Origin: JAETTH01 sp964455975
Lineage (GTDB): Bacteria > Bacillota > Clostridia > TANB77 > CAG-508
Assembly (NCBI GenBank): GCA_964455975.1
Contig: CAYVYP010000018.1
Location: 1 to 24,393 of the forward strand
Length of the DNA: 24,393 nucleotides
Direction of reading: 5' to 3'
Shown here: in pieces, positions 1-7,175 of the stretch
How positions within the stretch are numbered: position 1 is the first letter of the stretch
Layout: every line of letters starts with the position of its first letter
The notes under the pieces: model-generated
The model's input: only the letters and a program-made list of their open reading frames with translations
Database searches by the model: none
Told to the model about the DNA's origin: nothing
Program-made: the position numbers and the translations under genes

Positions 1-54
1 AGACACCGCCCTTTCACGGCGGAGTCATGGGTTCGATTCCCGTACGGGTCACCA
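1..54 (+). tRNA. tRNA-Glu (anticodon TTC), 5' end outside window
   Basis: This is the 3' part of a tRNA. The anticodon stem CCGCC/GGCGG closes the loop CTTTCAC, giving anticodon TTC at 13-15. A T-arm with GGGTTCGATTCCC follows, then the end of the acceptor stem and an encoded CCA at 52-54. The D-arm and 5' acceptor strand lie before position 1. It sits 10 bases upstream of the split tRNA-Thr, so the two are probably cotranscribed. Confidence 0.93.
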
Positions 55-64
55 ATAAATATGC

Positions 65-375
65 GCCACTTTAGCTCAGATGGTAGAGCAACTGACTTGT
101 GGAATAGATAAGATTTATCTTATTTTGAACTATTTTGCACCTTTATGTGGAAACATATAAAGTGGACATCGCTAATTCGGGGAAGGCTAAATATTAACAA
201 TATATGCTAATCCCGAGCTAGAAAAGAAATTTTCGAGTGTAGAGACTTTATACGATGTGCCTAAAAGGAAACTCAAGGCAAAGAGAAAGTCCAGACCGCA
301 AACACATTTGTGGCAATGAAAATTGTAGTGGTATGAATCAGTAGGTCGTCCGTTCGATTCGGACAAGTGGCTCCA
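65..375 (+). tRNA. tRNA-Thr (anticodon TGT) interrupted by a group I intron
   Basis: The two exons are 65-100 and 336-375. Acceptor strands GCCACTT (65-71) and AAGTGGC (365-371) pair perfectly. D-stem GCTC/GAGC and anticodon stem ACTGA (91-95)/TCAGT (338-342) are also perfect. Joined, the anticodon loop is CTTGTAA, so the anticodon is TGT (Thr). T-arm GTCCG/CGGAC flanks TTCGATT, and CCA is encoded at 373-375. The interruption lies between positions 36 and 37, just 3' of the anticodon. Without removal of 101-335 no functional tRNA can form. A threonine assignment fits the exons with no mismatch in the stems checked. Confidence 0.9.
101..335 (+). ncRNA. Group I self-splicing intron in tRNA-Thr
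   Basis: This 235-nt insertion follows a U (T100) and ends in G335, as group I introns do. The core helices can be drawn: P3 ACATCG (166-171)/CGATGT (253-258), P4 TTCGGG (176-181)/CCCGAG (212-217) with one G-U pair, P7 GACTTT (244-249)/AAAGTC (286-291), and P8 GCCT (259-262)/AGGC (276-279). The segments TAATTCGGGGAA, AATCCCGAGC, TAGAGACT and AAAGAGAAAGTCC resemble, from memory, the conserved P/Q/R/S core of the cyanobacterial tRNA-Leu intron class (IC3-like). A P2-like hairpin lies at about 139-165. P1 is less clear: 5' exon CTTGT can pair with ATAAG at 108-112, but the splice-site U then faces A rather than the usual G. There is no internal ORF on the sense strand, so the intron lacks its own homing endonuclease. 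Confidence 0.87.
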
Positions 376-380
376 ATAAA

Positions 381-412
381 AAATCAAGCTTATATATGGC
401 TTGATTTTTTTT
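381..412 (+). terminator. Rho-independent terminator after the tRNA genes
   Basis: Arms AAATCAAGC (381-389) and GCTTGATTT (399-407) enclose a 9-base loop and run into a T-tract. It ends the tRNA-Glu/tRNA-Thr transcript. Confidence 0.85.
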
Positions 413-434
413 ATAATTAAGAAATTATAAAATA

Positions 435-463
435 TTGACAAAAATTAGATTTAAAACTAGAAT
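435..463 (+). promoter_or_regulatory. Sigma-A-type promoter for the HNH gene
   Basis: TTGACA (435-440), a 17-base spacer and TAGAAT (458-463). It lies just after the tRNA terminator and about 20 bases before the TTG start of the HNH gene. Confidence 0.72.
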
Positions 464-481
464 AATTGTAGGTGATTAGAT

Positions 482-871
482 TTGAGATGTTTAAATTGTT
501 TAAAAGAAATTTTTAAAAATAATAAATTTTGTTCAAATAAATGTCAAATAGAATATCAATATAATAATTATATTAATAAATGGAAAAATAAAAGCATTGA
601 TGGAATAAGAGGAGAATATCAAATATCTTCATATATAAAAAAGTATTTATTTAAAAAATATAACAATAAATGTTCAAAATGTGGATGGGGAGAAGAAAAT
701 AAATATACAAATAAAATACCACTAGAAGTAGAACATATTGATGGAAATTATAAAAATAATTCAGAAGAAAATTTAACATTACTATGTCCTAATTGTCATT
801 CATTAACTAGTACATATAAAGGGGCAAATTTGAATAATGGGAGAAAATCAAGAAAAAAATATAAAATATAG
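482..871 (+). CDS. Small HNH endonuclease with N-terminal zinc finger
   Basis: A 129-residue protein starting at TTG, with AGGTGAT placed about 8 bases upstream; no ATG in this frame fits better. Cysteines C3, C6, C17 and C21 form an N-terminal zinc-finger-like group. The C-terminal half is an HNH module: C64-x2-C67, E84-H85, N97, C102-x2-C105 and H106, i.e. four zinc-binding cysteines around the beta-beta-alpha metal site. HNH proteins of this size are nicking or double-strand nucleases, often free-standing in phages and mobile introns. It begins about 107 bases after a tRNA carrying an ORF-less group I intron, so a role in intron mobility is possible but unproven. It is separated from the downstream reductase by 11 bases and probably cotranscribed. 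The exact substrate is unknown. Confidence 0.85.
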   Translation: MRCLNCLKEIFKNNKFCSNKCQIEYQYNNYINKWKNKSIDGIRGEYQISSYIKKYLFKKYNNKCSKCGWGEENKYTNKIPLEVEHIDGNYKNNSEENLTLLCPNCHSLTSTYKGANLNNGRKSRKKYKI

Positions 872-882
872 GAGAGAGTTGT

Positions 883-1611
883 ATGAATAAAGTAGTTATA
901 GTAACAGGTGCTTCAAGAGGAATAGGAAAAGCTATAGCAATTAATTTAGCTAAAAATAATTATAATGTAGTATTAAATTATAATAAATCTGAAGAAGAAG
1001 CTAAAAACATAAAATTAGAACTAGAAAACATAGGAATTAACATTGAAATATATAAAGCAGATATTTCTAAAAGAGAAGAATGTAAAAAACTTGTAGAATT
1101 TACTTTAAATAAATTTAAAAATATAGATATTTTAATAAATAATGCAGGAATAGCGCAATATTTAGAATTTACTAAAATAACAGATGATGATTGGAACAAA
1201 ATGATAAATATAAACTTAAATTCAGCTTTTTACATGTGTCAAGAAGTTTTAGAAAATATGATACATAATAAAAAAGGATGTATAATTAATATTTCTTCTA
1301 TTTGGGGAATGGTTGGATCATCTTGTGAAGTGCATTATAGTGTTTCTAAAGCTGGAATGGATGGATTAACTAAAGCGTTAGCAAAAGAATTAGCACCATC
1401 TAATATTAGAGTTAATAGCATTGCTCCAGGTGCAATAAATACAGATATGAATAATGATTTAGATGAGGAAGAATTAAAGGATTTAAATAATCAAATTCCA
1501 TTTGGAAAAATGGGAGAGCCAGAAGATATAGCAAAATGCATTAATTGGCTAATTGAAGATAAGTATACAACAGGTCAAGTAATATCAATAAATGGTGGTT
1601 GGGTAATATAA
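883..1611 (+). CDS. ymfI: SDR-family reductase, probable EF-P 5-aminopentanone reductase (YmfI-like)
   Basis: A 242-residue classical short-chain dehydrogenase/reductase. It shows the NADPH motif TGASRGIG at 8-15, NNAG at 86-89, and catalytic Ser138/139, Tyr152 and Lys156 (YSVSK). The stretch ISSIWGMVG followed by CEVHYS is what I recall of the clostridial and bacillar YmfI group, which reduces the 5-aminopentanonyl modification on elongation factor P. The general FabG 3-oxoacyl-ACP reductase is the close alternative, but no fatty-acid synthesis genes are nearby. GGAGAG precedes the ATG. It follows the HNH gene by 11 bases and ends at a strong hairpin. SDR family is certain; the EF-P assignment is by sequence feel. 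Confidence 0.82.
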   Translation: MNKVVIVTGASRGIGKAIAINLAKNNYNVVLNYNKSEEEAKNIKLELENIGINIEIYKADISKREECKKLVEFTLNKFKNIDILINNAGIAQYLEFTKITDDDWNKMININLNSAFYMCQEVLENMIHNKKGCIINISSIWGMVGSSCEVHYSVSKAGMDGLTKALAKELAPSNIRVNSIAPGAINTDMNNDLDEEELKDLNNQIPFGKMGEPEDIAKCINWLIEDKYTTGQVISINGGWVI

Positions 1612-1641
1612 AAGAAGAGAAATTTAATTTCTCTTCTTTTT
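1611..1641. terminator. Bidirectional terminator between convergent genes
   Basis: Arms AAAGAAGAGAAA (1611-1622) and TTTCTCTTCTTT (1628-1639) with a 5-base loop. T-tracts occur on both strands, serving the reductase (+) and the CBM25-like gene (-). Confidence 0.8.
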
Positions 1642-1646
1642 AAATA

Positions 1647-2108
1647 TTATTCACTAATTTTTCTTTTATAATTTCCAGAAATTATTTTTGGAAGATAAGT
1701 AACTATTTTATATAAAGCAATTCTTATTTTTTTGCTCCATATATAAGATTTTCTTAATCTTCTTGGAGCATCTATAGATGAATCTTCTTGAAGAACGAGT
1801 GCCACTTCTGGAGTCTTTTCTATATGGAAAGAATAATTTTTATAATCATTATTATCCCATATGTTATTTCCATTTTTAAAACAAAAATTTAAAGATTCAC
1901 TTGAAATAAGATCTATTTCAGTTTGAAATCCAAGTTCAGTTTTTTCCATTTTAACTTCAGATACGTTATCCCATTGAAGACCAAATCCATAATGAAGAAA
2001 AACATCTTCTGAACTATCTTCAAAAAACTTACCTGTATATGATATTTTAACTTTAGTATTTTCTACGAGTTTATCTGTATTAAAAAATATATTTTTAACT
2101 AATTCCAT
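1647..2108 (-). CDS. CBM25-like carbohydrate-binding protein
   Basis: A 153-residue protein. Its first ~100 residues match the pattern of starch-binding family 25 modules found as single-domain proteins in clostridia: YTGKFFED, LHYGFGLQWDN, GFQTEIDL and NGNNIWDNNDYKNY, with the conserved tryptophans and asparagines. The tail (about 110-153) is basic and lacks a signal peptide or membrane segment, so the protein is probably cytoplasmic. A role in binding storage glucan (glycogen) would fit but is inference. An AAGGAG site precedes the ATG and a clean promoter lies upstream. It is transcribed alone, convergent with the reductase. Confidence 0.75.
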   Translation of the reverse strand: MELVKNIFFNTDKLVENTKVKISYTGKFFEDSSEDVFLHYGFGLQWDNVSEVKMEKTELGFQTEIDLISSESLNFCFKNGNNIWDNNDYKNYSFHIEKTPEVALVLQEDSSIDAPRRLRKSYIWSKKIRIALYKIVTYLPKIISGNYKRKISE

Positions 2109-2141
2109 AATAATTCTCCTTGTTTATCTTTTGCAATTAAT

Positions 2142-2170
2142 ATTATATATATAATACTTATTTAATTCAA
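2142..2170 (-). promoter_or_regulatory. Promoter for the CBM25-like gene
   Basis: On the minus strand: TTGAAT (2170-2165), a 17-base spacer and TATAAT (2147-2142), about 34 bases upstream of the start codon. Confidence 0.75.
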
Positions 2171-2222
2171 GTATTTTTTACAATATTTTTCAAAATTTTA
2201 CAAATTTTACAAATTTTATATA

Positions 2223-2792
2223 TTATTTTAAAACTTTTGCAATAATATAAAAATTGTCTTTTTCTGTTAGATTTAATTCTTCATAAGACTTATTTTCTGG
2301 TCTTAATACCACTTTACCACCCTTTTTTACTATGAATTTACGTATTAATATTTCATTATTAAAACAGAAGATACCAATATCTTTACTATTTAAAGGTGTA
2401 TTAAATTCAGCAAATATATATGAGCCTTTTTCAAAAGTTGGTTCCATAGAATCATCAGGTACTTTTATTGCAATAGCAGAGCTTGGCAAATTAGAAGGAC
2501 AATCTATAAATCCTGCAATATTATCTACTGCTATAACTTTATTATATGATATGTGGTTTACAACTTTATAACTTTCTTGTTCTTCATTAATATTTTTATC
2601 ATAAGTGTACATTAATTGTTGATAAGGAACATCTAATGCCTTACAAATATTTTTTAATGCTTTATGACTAGGATTTCTTTCTCCTTTTTCAATATGAGTT
2701 AAATGACCTATATTAATATCTGTAAGTCTAGCTAATTCTGTTTTGGTCATACCTTTTTCTTTTCTTACTTTAGCAATCATATCTCCAATCAT
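2223..2792 (-). CDS. LexA/CI-like repressor: XRE HTH plus S24 peptidase domain
   Basis: A 189-residue two-domain regulator. Residues 1-60 are an XRE/Cro-type helix-turn-helix (MTKTELARLTDINIGHLTHI then EKGERNPS). Residues about 85-189 are a LexA-like S24 domain with nucleophile Ser115 in DDSMEP and general-base Lys152 in LIRKF; the 37-residue spacing equals that of LexA Ser119/Lys156. A possible Ala-Gly self-cleavage site is A93-G94, though it is nearer the serine than in LexA. Such proteins repress until RecA-stimulated or other stress-induced autocleavage. It is divergent from the XRE gene at 2950, with both promoters inside the 157-base gap, so it may regulate itself and that gene. No phage genes are adjacent. 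Confidence 0.88.
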   Translation of the reverse strand: MIGDMIAKVRKEKGMTKTELARLTDINIGHLTHIEKGERNPSHKALKNICKALDVPYQQLMYTYDKNINEEQESYKVVNHISYNKVIAVDNIAGFIDCPSNLPSSAIAIKVPDDSMEPTFEKGSYIFAEFNTPLNSKDIGIFCFNNEILIRKFIVKKGGKVVLRPENKSYEELNLTEKDNFYIIAKVLK

Positions 2793-2821
2793 GAATATTA
2801 CCTCTTTCTTTATTTTTTTAC

Positions 2822-2850
2822 ATTATATACAAAAATATCCAATTTGTCTA
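2822..2850 (-). promoter_or_regulatory. Promoter for the S24 repressor gene
   Basis: Minus strand TAGACA (2850-2845), 17-base spacer, TATAAT (2827-2822), about 30 bases before the ATG at 2792. Confidence 0.7.
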
Positions 2851-2899
2851 GCAGTAAACAATAAAAATATTAATTTTTAACAAAATATCACAAAACATA

Positions 2900-2929
2900 T
2901 TGACTTGTCAAATTGTTTAATGTTATCAT
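2900..2929 (+). promoter_or_regulatory. Promoter and inverted-repeat operator candidate for the XRE gene
   Basis: TTGACT (2900-2905) with TATCAT (2924-2929), spacer 18, makes a promoter. The -35 is part of the inverted repeat TTGAC-TT-GTCAA (2900-2911), and TTGACAAG recurs at 2931-2938 over the ribosome binding site. That arrangement suits repression by one of the two flanking HTH proteins. Function is inferred. Confidence 0.5.
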
Positions 2930-2949
2930 ATTGACAAGGAGGCAAAAGC

Positions 2950-3147
2950 ATGTATAAAATAAAATTAAAAAAATATAGAATGGAGAAAAAACTCAAATTA
3001 GAAGAACTATCTGAATTAACAGGAGTATCTGTAGGATATTTAAGCCATTTAGAAAATGGTACAAGAAATAATCCATCTGTAGAAATTATGGATAAAATAT
3101 CTTTTGCTTTAGAAAAAAGTATAACAGAAATATTTTTTTCTAAATAA
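2950..3147 (+). CDS. Small XRE-family DNA-binding protein
   Basis: A 65-residue protein that is almost entirely one XRE helix-turn-helix: residues about 10-60, with LEELSELTGVSVGYLSHLEN typical of helices 2-3, and no effector domain. The start is preceded by AAGGAGGC. Single-domain XRE proteins usually act as local repressors. It faces the S24 repressor across a shared intergenic region with an inverted repeat on its -35 box, so mutual or self-control is likely. Its targets beyond that cannot be read here. Confidence 0.85.
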   Translation: MYKIKLKKYRMEKKLKLEELSELTGVSVGYLSHLENGTRNNPSVEIMDKISFALEKSITEIFFSK

Positions 3148-3298
3148 TTAATATTATATTAAAAGTAGTAATATCTATATATTAGAATATAGCAAAATAA
3201 GGAAACATAATATTTGAAAATTTTGTTGTAAAAGGTAGAAAGTTATGATAATATTTAAATATGAACATTCTACAAATTCTAATGATAGGAGAATTAAT

Positions 3299-4966
3299 AT
3301 GAAGTATAAAAAATATTTATCTTATATTTTTACAATTATAGTTATAAGTTTGATCTTTGTTTTTTCTATAATTTTTGCTTTAGTAAACATTAATAACAAT
3401 AAGATGTATAGTGGTATATCAATAAAAGGTGTAGATATTTCAGGTCTTACAAAAGATGAAGCTATAAATACATTAAATGAATTTTTAAGTAAAAAATTAT
3501 CAGATGATATAATTTTAAAAAAAGATGATTTTGAGATATCTATAAATCCAGAGCAAATAGATTTAAAAATAAATATAGAAAAAGCAGTTAATGAGGCATA
3601 TAACATAGGTAGAAGTGGAAATATTGTAAAAAACAATTATGAAATAATAGGAAGCTTTTTTTCAAAGAGAAATATTGATGCTGAAATTTCATACAATACT
3701 GAAATGTTAGAAAAATTAGTATCAGAATTAAATTCAAAAATACCAAATGCTTTAGAAGAGTCTAGTTATTACATAGAAGGAAATACATTAATAATTAGTA
3801 AAGGAAAATCTGGTAATATAATAAATAAAGATGATTTAATTAATAAAATAGATAAAGAAATAAAATCAGATTTTATTACAGATAAATTAAATGTAATAAA
3901 ACAAACATATATAGAAATTTCCGTAGAGGAAAAAACAGTAGGAGCTATTAATATTGAAAAAATACATGAAGAAATATATAAAGAAGCAAAAAATGCATAT
4001 ATAAATGAAAGTCCTTTTGAAGTGCATCCACATGTAGAAGGAGTAGACTTTGCAATTGGAATGGAAGAAGTGTATAAGATACTTGAAAAAGATCAAGCAG
4101 AATATGAAATACCACTTAAAATAGTAAAACCAGCAATTACAACAGATAAATTAGGAGCAAAAGCATTTCCAAATTTAATAGCTACATATAGTACAAAATT
4201 CGATGCAAGTAATAAAGATAGAAGTACAAATTTAGAATTAGCAATGGAAAAAATAAATAATACAGTAGTAATGCCAGGTTCAGTATTTTCTTATAATAAA
4301 GTAGTTGGAGCAAGAACAATAGCAGCAGGATATAAAGAAGCGCCTATTTATCAAGGAGGAAAAGTGGTAGATGGACTAGGAGGAGGCATATGTCAAATAT
4401 CTTCAACATTATATAATTCAGTATTATATGCAAATTTAGAGATAGTAGAAAGATCAAATCACAGATTTTTAACATCATATGTATCTGCGGGAAGAGATGC
4501 AACTGTAGCATATGGATCAATAGATTTTAAATTTAAAAATACAAGAAAGTATCCAATAAAAATAACTTGTGCAATAAAAAGTGGTATAGCACAAATTGAT
4601 ATATATGGAATAAAAGAAGAAAATGAATATGAAGTTATAATACAAACTAAAGTTACAGATACAATTAATTATGAAACAGTATATGAAGAAGATGCCTCAA
4701 AAGAAATAGGAACAGAAACTGTAAAACAGAAAGGCGCTAATGGTTGTAAAAGTGAAACATATAAAATATTAAAACAAAACGGAGCAGTTGTTTCAAAAAC
4801 AATACTTTCAAAAGACTCATATAGTGCAATGCAAAGAATAATTGTAAAAGGAACAAAAAATGCAAAAAAAGAAGAAGCAACAAATGAAATTATTAAACAA
4901 GATTCAAATGAAGTGGTAAATAATACTACTGAAAATACAATAAACACAACTAATAAAACAGAATAA
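3299..4966 (+). CDS. Membrane-anchored VanW-family surface protein with G5-like domain
   Basis: I place the start at the ATG at 3299 (555 residues) because AGGAG sits 7 bases before it; the ATG 54 bases upstream lacks a good site. Order: short basic N-terminus, one transmembrane helix (about 6-30), a long extracellular region with putative peptidoglycan-binding repeats of the YoaR type (about 35-285), a VanW domain (about 295-420) containing MPGSVFSYN and GGGICQISSTLYN, a G5-like segment (about 430-515), and an Asn/Thr/Glu-rich tail. VanW proteins occur in vancomycin-resistance clusters but are widespread in Firmicutes without them, and no van genes are here. A role at the cell wall is likely; its biochemistry is unknown. 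Confidence 0.85.
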   Translation: MKYKKYLSYIFTIIVISLIFVFSIIFALVNINNNKMYSGISIKGVDISGLTKDEAINTLNEFLSKKLSDDIILKKDDFEISINPEQIDLKINIEKAVNEAYNIGRSGNIVKNNYEIIGSFFSKRNIDAEISYNTEMLEKLVSELNSKIPNALEESSYYIEGNTLIISKGKSGNIINKDDLINKIDKEIKSDFITDKLNVIKQTYIEISVEEKTVGAINIEKIHEEIYKEAKNAYINESPFEVHPHVEGVDFAIGMEEVYKILEKDQAEYEIPLKIVKPAITTDKLGAKAFPNLIATYSTKFDASNKDRSTNLELAMEKINNTVVMPGSVFSYNKVVGARTIAAGYKEAPIYQGGKVVDGLGGGICQISSTLYNSVLYANLEIVERSNHRFLTSYVSAGRDATVAYGSIDFKFKNTRKYPIKITCAIKSGIAQIDIYGIKEENEYEVIIQTKVTDTINYETVYEEDASKEIGTETVKQKGANGCKSETYKILKQNGAVVSKTILSKDSYSAMQRIIVKGTKNAKKEEATNEIIKQDSNEVVNNTTENTINTTNKTE

Positions 4967-4977
4967 TAAAAATAAAG

Positions 4978-5020
4978 ACAGGTTATTTGATATCAAAATG
5001 AAATCAAATAACCTGTTTTT
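4978..5020 (+). terminator. Terminator after the VanW gene
   Basis: A perfect 14-bp stem, ACAGGTTATTTGAT (4978-4991) with ATCAAATAACCTGT (5003-5016), an 11-base loop, then T's. Confidence 0.9.
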
Positions 5021-5059
5021 AATGTAATGAAAAACCGCAATAAATAAAAAATATAATAA

Positions 5060-5090
5060 TGCAACTTTTATGTATAATTATGAAGTCTAA
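5060..5090 (+). promoter_or_regulatory. ECF-sigma-type promoter upstream of the sigma gene
   Basis: GCAACTT (5061-5067), 17 bases, GTCTAA (5085-5090) is one base from the classic ECF/sigma-E pattern GGAACTT-N16/17-GTCTAA. It lies about 40 bases before the sigma gene start, suggesting positive autoregulation. A TATAAT at 5073-5078 overlaps but has no convincing -35. Confidence 0.6.
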
Positions 5091-5132
5091 ATATATGTAA
5101 AGTACATGTACATACAAATGGAGGTAAATTTA

Positions 5133-5657
5133 ATGCAAGAATTATTAGAAAAAGCAAAAAATGGGGATAAAGAAGCTTTTACAGAACTATTAACATACAT
5201 AGAAAAAGATTTATATAAAATAGCTAGAACAAGATTAAAAAATGATGATGATATAGCAGATGTGTTTCAAGAAACGGTTATTAGAGCATATAAGCATATT
5301 AAGAAATTAAAAAATAATTCATATTTTAAAACTTGGATAATCAAAATTTTAATAAACAATTGTAATACATTATATAAAAAAAATAAAAGTAAAAAAGAAA
5401 TAGCTTTTGAAGAAATGAAAAATGAAGAAATGCTAATAGATACAAGCCTCGACATGATAAATGAGGATTTTAATATTACAATAAAGGATTTAAGTTACGA
5501 TGAAAGAATTGCATTAACTTTATATTATGGAGAAGGATATACAAGTAAAGAAATAGGAGGTATTTTAAAAACAAATGAAAATACTATAAAAGCAAGAATT
5601 TTGAGGGCAAAAAATAAAATTAAAAAAATTAAAATGGAGGAAAAAAGTAATGGATGA
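5133..5657 (+). CDS. ECF (group IV) RNA polymerase sigma factor
   Basis: A 174-residue protein from the ATG at 5133, chosen because GGAGG lies just upstream; the in-frame ATG at 5106 has no such site. Region 2 (about 15-85) contains DIADVFQETVIRAYKHI for -10 recognition and core binding. Region 4 (about 115-170) is the helix-turn-helix YTSKEIGGILKTNENTIKAR for -35 binding. There is no region 1 or 3, as in ECF factors. Its stop overlaps the start of the anti-sigma gene by 8 bases, so the two are translationally coupled. Its own promoter resembles an ECF target. The inducing signal is not evident; a cell-envelope stress role is typical. Confidence 0.92.
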   Translation: MQELLEKAKNGDKEAFTELLTYIEKDLYKIARTRLKNDDDIADVFQETVIRAYKHIKKLKNNSYFKTWIIKILINNCNTLYKKNKSKKEIAFEEMKNEEMLIDTSLDMINEDFNITIKDLSYDERIALTLYYGEGYTSKEIGGILKTNENTIKARILRAKNKIKKIKMEEKSNG

Positions 5658-6867
5658 AATCGAAGAAAATTTAAAAAGATATTTTTTAAGAAATGTAGAT
5701 GTTCCAATAAAATGTAGTAATGCATTAAAAACAGCACTATATAGTGAAAAAAGAAAAAAATTCTTTATTCAAAATAGAGTAATGAAACTAGTAACTGTAA
5801 GTAGCATATGTATTATAATGACAACAGGGGTTATATTTGCAAAAGATATTTCTAAAATAGTAAAAAATATTTTTAATATAAGTGAAGGAATGGAATCTGC
5901 AATTGAAAATGGATATATAGAAAAAGTTGATATGAAATATATTAATTCTAATGGAACAAGTATAAAAGCTAATTATGTATTAATGGATGATTTTAATTTA
6001 AGTTTAGAATTTTCAGCAAAACTTGGAGAAAATGTAGATAAAAACAATATAGAAAAAATAGAGTTTTCCAAAATGATTATTACAGATGAAGAAAATAAAA
6101 TAATCTATTGTGAAGATAAAGAGATGTTTGAAGATTATTGTAAAATAAATAACTTAAATTATAAGTGGAGAGAAACAAATGAAAATTATATGAACAATGG
6201 AATTAATTTTTATACAAAACCAGATGAAGGAAAGTTAAAATATGAAGGAATAATAAATATAATATATAATTTATATGCCAATGGATATCCAAAAAGTAAA
6301 AAATTATGTATTAATATTCAAGAAATAAAATTAATTTTAAATGAAAAGGCAGAAGATAAAGAGATTGGGATAGCTGGAGACTGGAAAATGGAAATTGAAG
6401 TTCCAGAACAATTTTATAATAGGGAAAATATAATATATAAAGTAAAATCAATAAGTGATTCATCAATTATTGTCACAGAAGCAGTTGTATATAACACATG
6501 TATGAAATTTGAAATTATAACAAAAGAAGAACCATTATATAATGAGGATGAGGATGAGGAAGTAAAGCAAAAAAAGAGAGAGGAAAAAATAAAAGAATGG
6601 ATATCAGAATTTGAGGAGTTAATAGAACAAGGGGAAAATCCAAGTAAATTAAATCTATTTTCTGATAATGCATATGTAGAAAATAGTGATGGAAAGATAT
6701 TTACTCCAACTAAAAGTAGCAGCGAAGATTCTGGATATATTAGAGCTTTTACAGGAGATATAAGATATTGGCAAACATTTAATTTAACAAAATACGATGC
6801 GGCGAATCAAATAAAAGTATATATAAATTATAAAGGAAAAGATATAACAATAGAATTAGAAAGATAA
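5650..6867 (+). CDS. DUF4179-type membrane anti-sigma factor
   Basis: A 405-residue protein. A cytoplasmic N-terminus (1-45) would hold the sigma-binding part, one transmembrane helix spans about 46-64 (VTVSSICIIMTTGVIFA), and a large extracytoplasmic domain (65-405) follows, as in DUF4179 proteins paired with clostridial ECF sigma factors. No zinc-binding HxxxCxxC motif is seen, so it is not a ZAS-type anti-sigma. A charged, probably coiled segment rich in Glu/Lys lies at about 295-325. It overlaps the sigma gene by 8 bases in another frame. The model is that the outer domain senses envelope change and frees the sigma factor; the signal is unknown. Confidence 0.8.
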   Translation: MDEIEENLKRYFLRNVDVPIKCSNALKTALYSEKRKKFFIQNRVMKLVTVSSICIIMTTGVIFAKDISKIVKNIFNISEGMESAIENGYIEKVDMKYINSNGTSIKANYVLMDDFNLSLEFSAKLGENVDKNNIEKIEFSKMIITDEENKIIYCEDKEMFEDYCKINNLNYKWRETNENYMNNGINFYTKPDEGKLKYEGIINIIYNLYANGYPKSKKLCINIQEIKLILNEKAEDKEIGIAGDWKMEIEVPEQFYNRENIIYKVKSISDSSIIVTEAVVYNTCMKFEIITKEEPLYNEDEDEEVKQKKREEKIKEWISEFEELIEQGENPSKLNLFSDNAYVENSDGKIFTPTKSSSEDSGYIRAFTGDIRYWQTFNLTKYDAANQIKVYINYKGKDITIELER

Positions 6868-7044
6868 GTATAAAAATAATCAGAGTTTTACTTTTTTACC
6901 TTTTTTTATCTTTTTAGGTGATTTTGTTAAATTCAGTATATAATAATAAAAGTAATTTTTATTACAAGATATTTAGAAATATATTTTTATATGATATATT
7001 CCTGAATATAAAAGTTAGAAATAGAATAAAAGGAGAGAATGTTT

Positions 7045-7095
7045 ATGAAAGCAATAAATATTATTTTTTCATTCGTATGTGGAGTAAGTAATTAA
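7045..7095 (+). CDS. 16-codon micro-ORF with strong ribosome binding site
   Basis: The frame encodes MKAINIIFSFVCGVSN and is preceded by AAAGGAGAG about 8 bases before the ATG, as good a site as any real gene here. A stable terminator follows 43 bases after its stop. It lies alone in the 760-base interval between the anti-sigma gene and CorA, otherwise holding tRNA-Lys and a short antisense ORF. It could be a small membrane or secreted peptide (hydrophobic core with one Cys), or a leader peptide whose translation controls something. The terminator directly after it, with no gene behind, favours a free-standing small transcript. Confidence 0.4.
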   Translation: MKAINIIFSFVCGVSN

Positions 7096-7138
7096 AAAGT
7101 AAATACATAATTTATAAATTAAACTATTTCTAACTTTA

Positions 7139-7175
7139 CCGAGGTTTCTTTTATTAAAAAAAACCTCGGGTTTTT
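7139..7175 (+). terminator. Terminator after the micro-ORF
   Basis: Arms CCGAGGTTT (7139-7147) and AAACCTCGG (7161-7169), 13-base loop, then GTTTTTATTTT. It is the most G+C-rich hairpin in this interval. Confidence 0.85.

Noticed and set aside
187..441. 84-codon minus-strand ORF
   Set aside because: It lies across the group I intron, the tRNA 3' exon and the terminator, has no ribosome binding site, and is explained by the RNA structures on the plus strand.
4303..4395. Vancomycin resistance locus suggested by the VanW domain
   Set aside because: VanW domains are widespread in Firmicutes and no vanA/B ligase, vanH, vanX or vanRS-type gene is present.
4480..4500. Other CGG trinucleotides in genes (e.g. 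GCG GGA at 4487, ACG GTT at 5275, AAC GGA at 4780)
   Set aside because: All span codon boundaries and are not in-frame CGG codons; the surrounding frames are intact.
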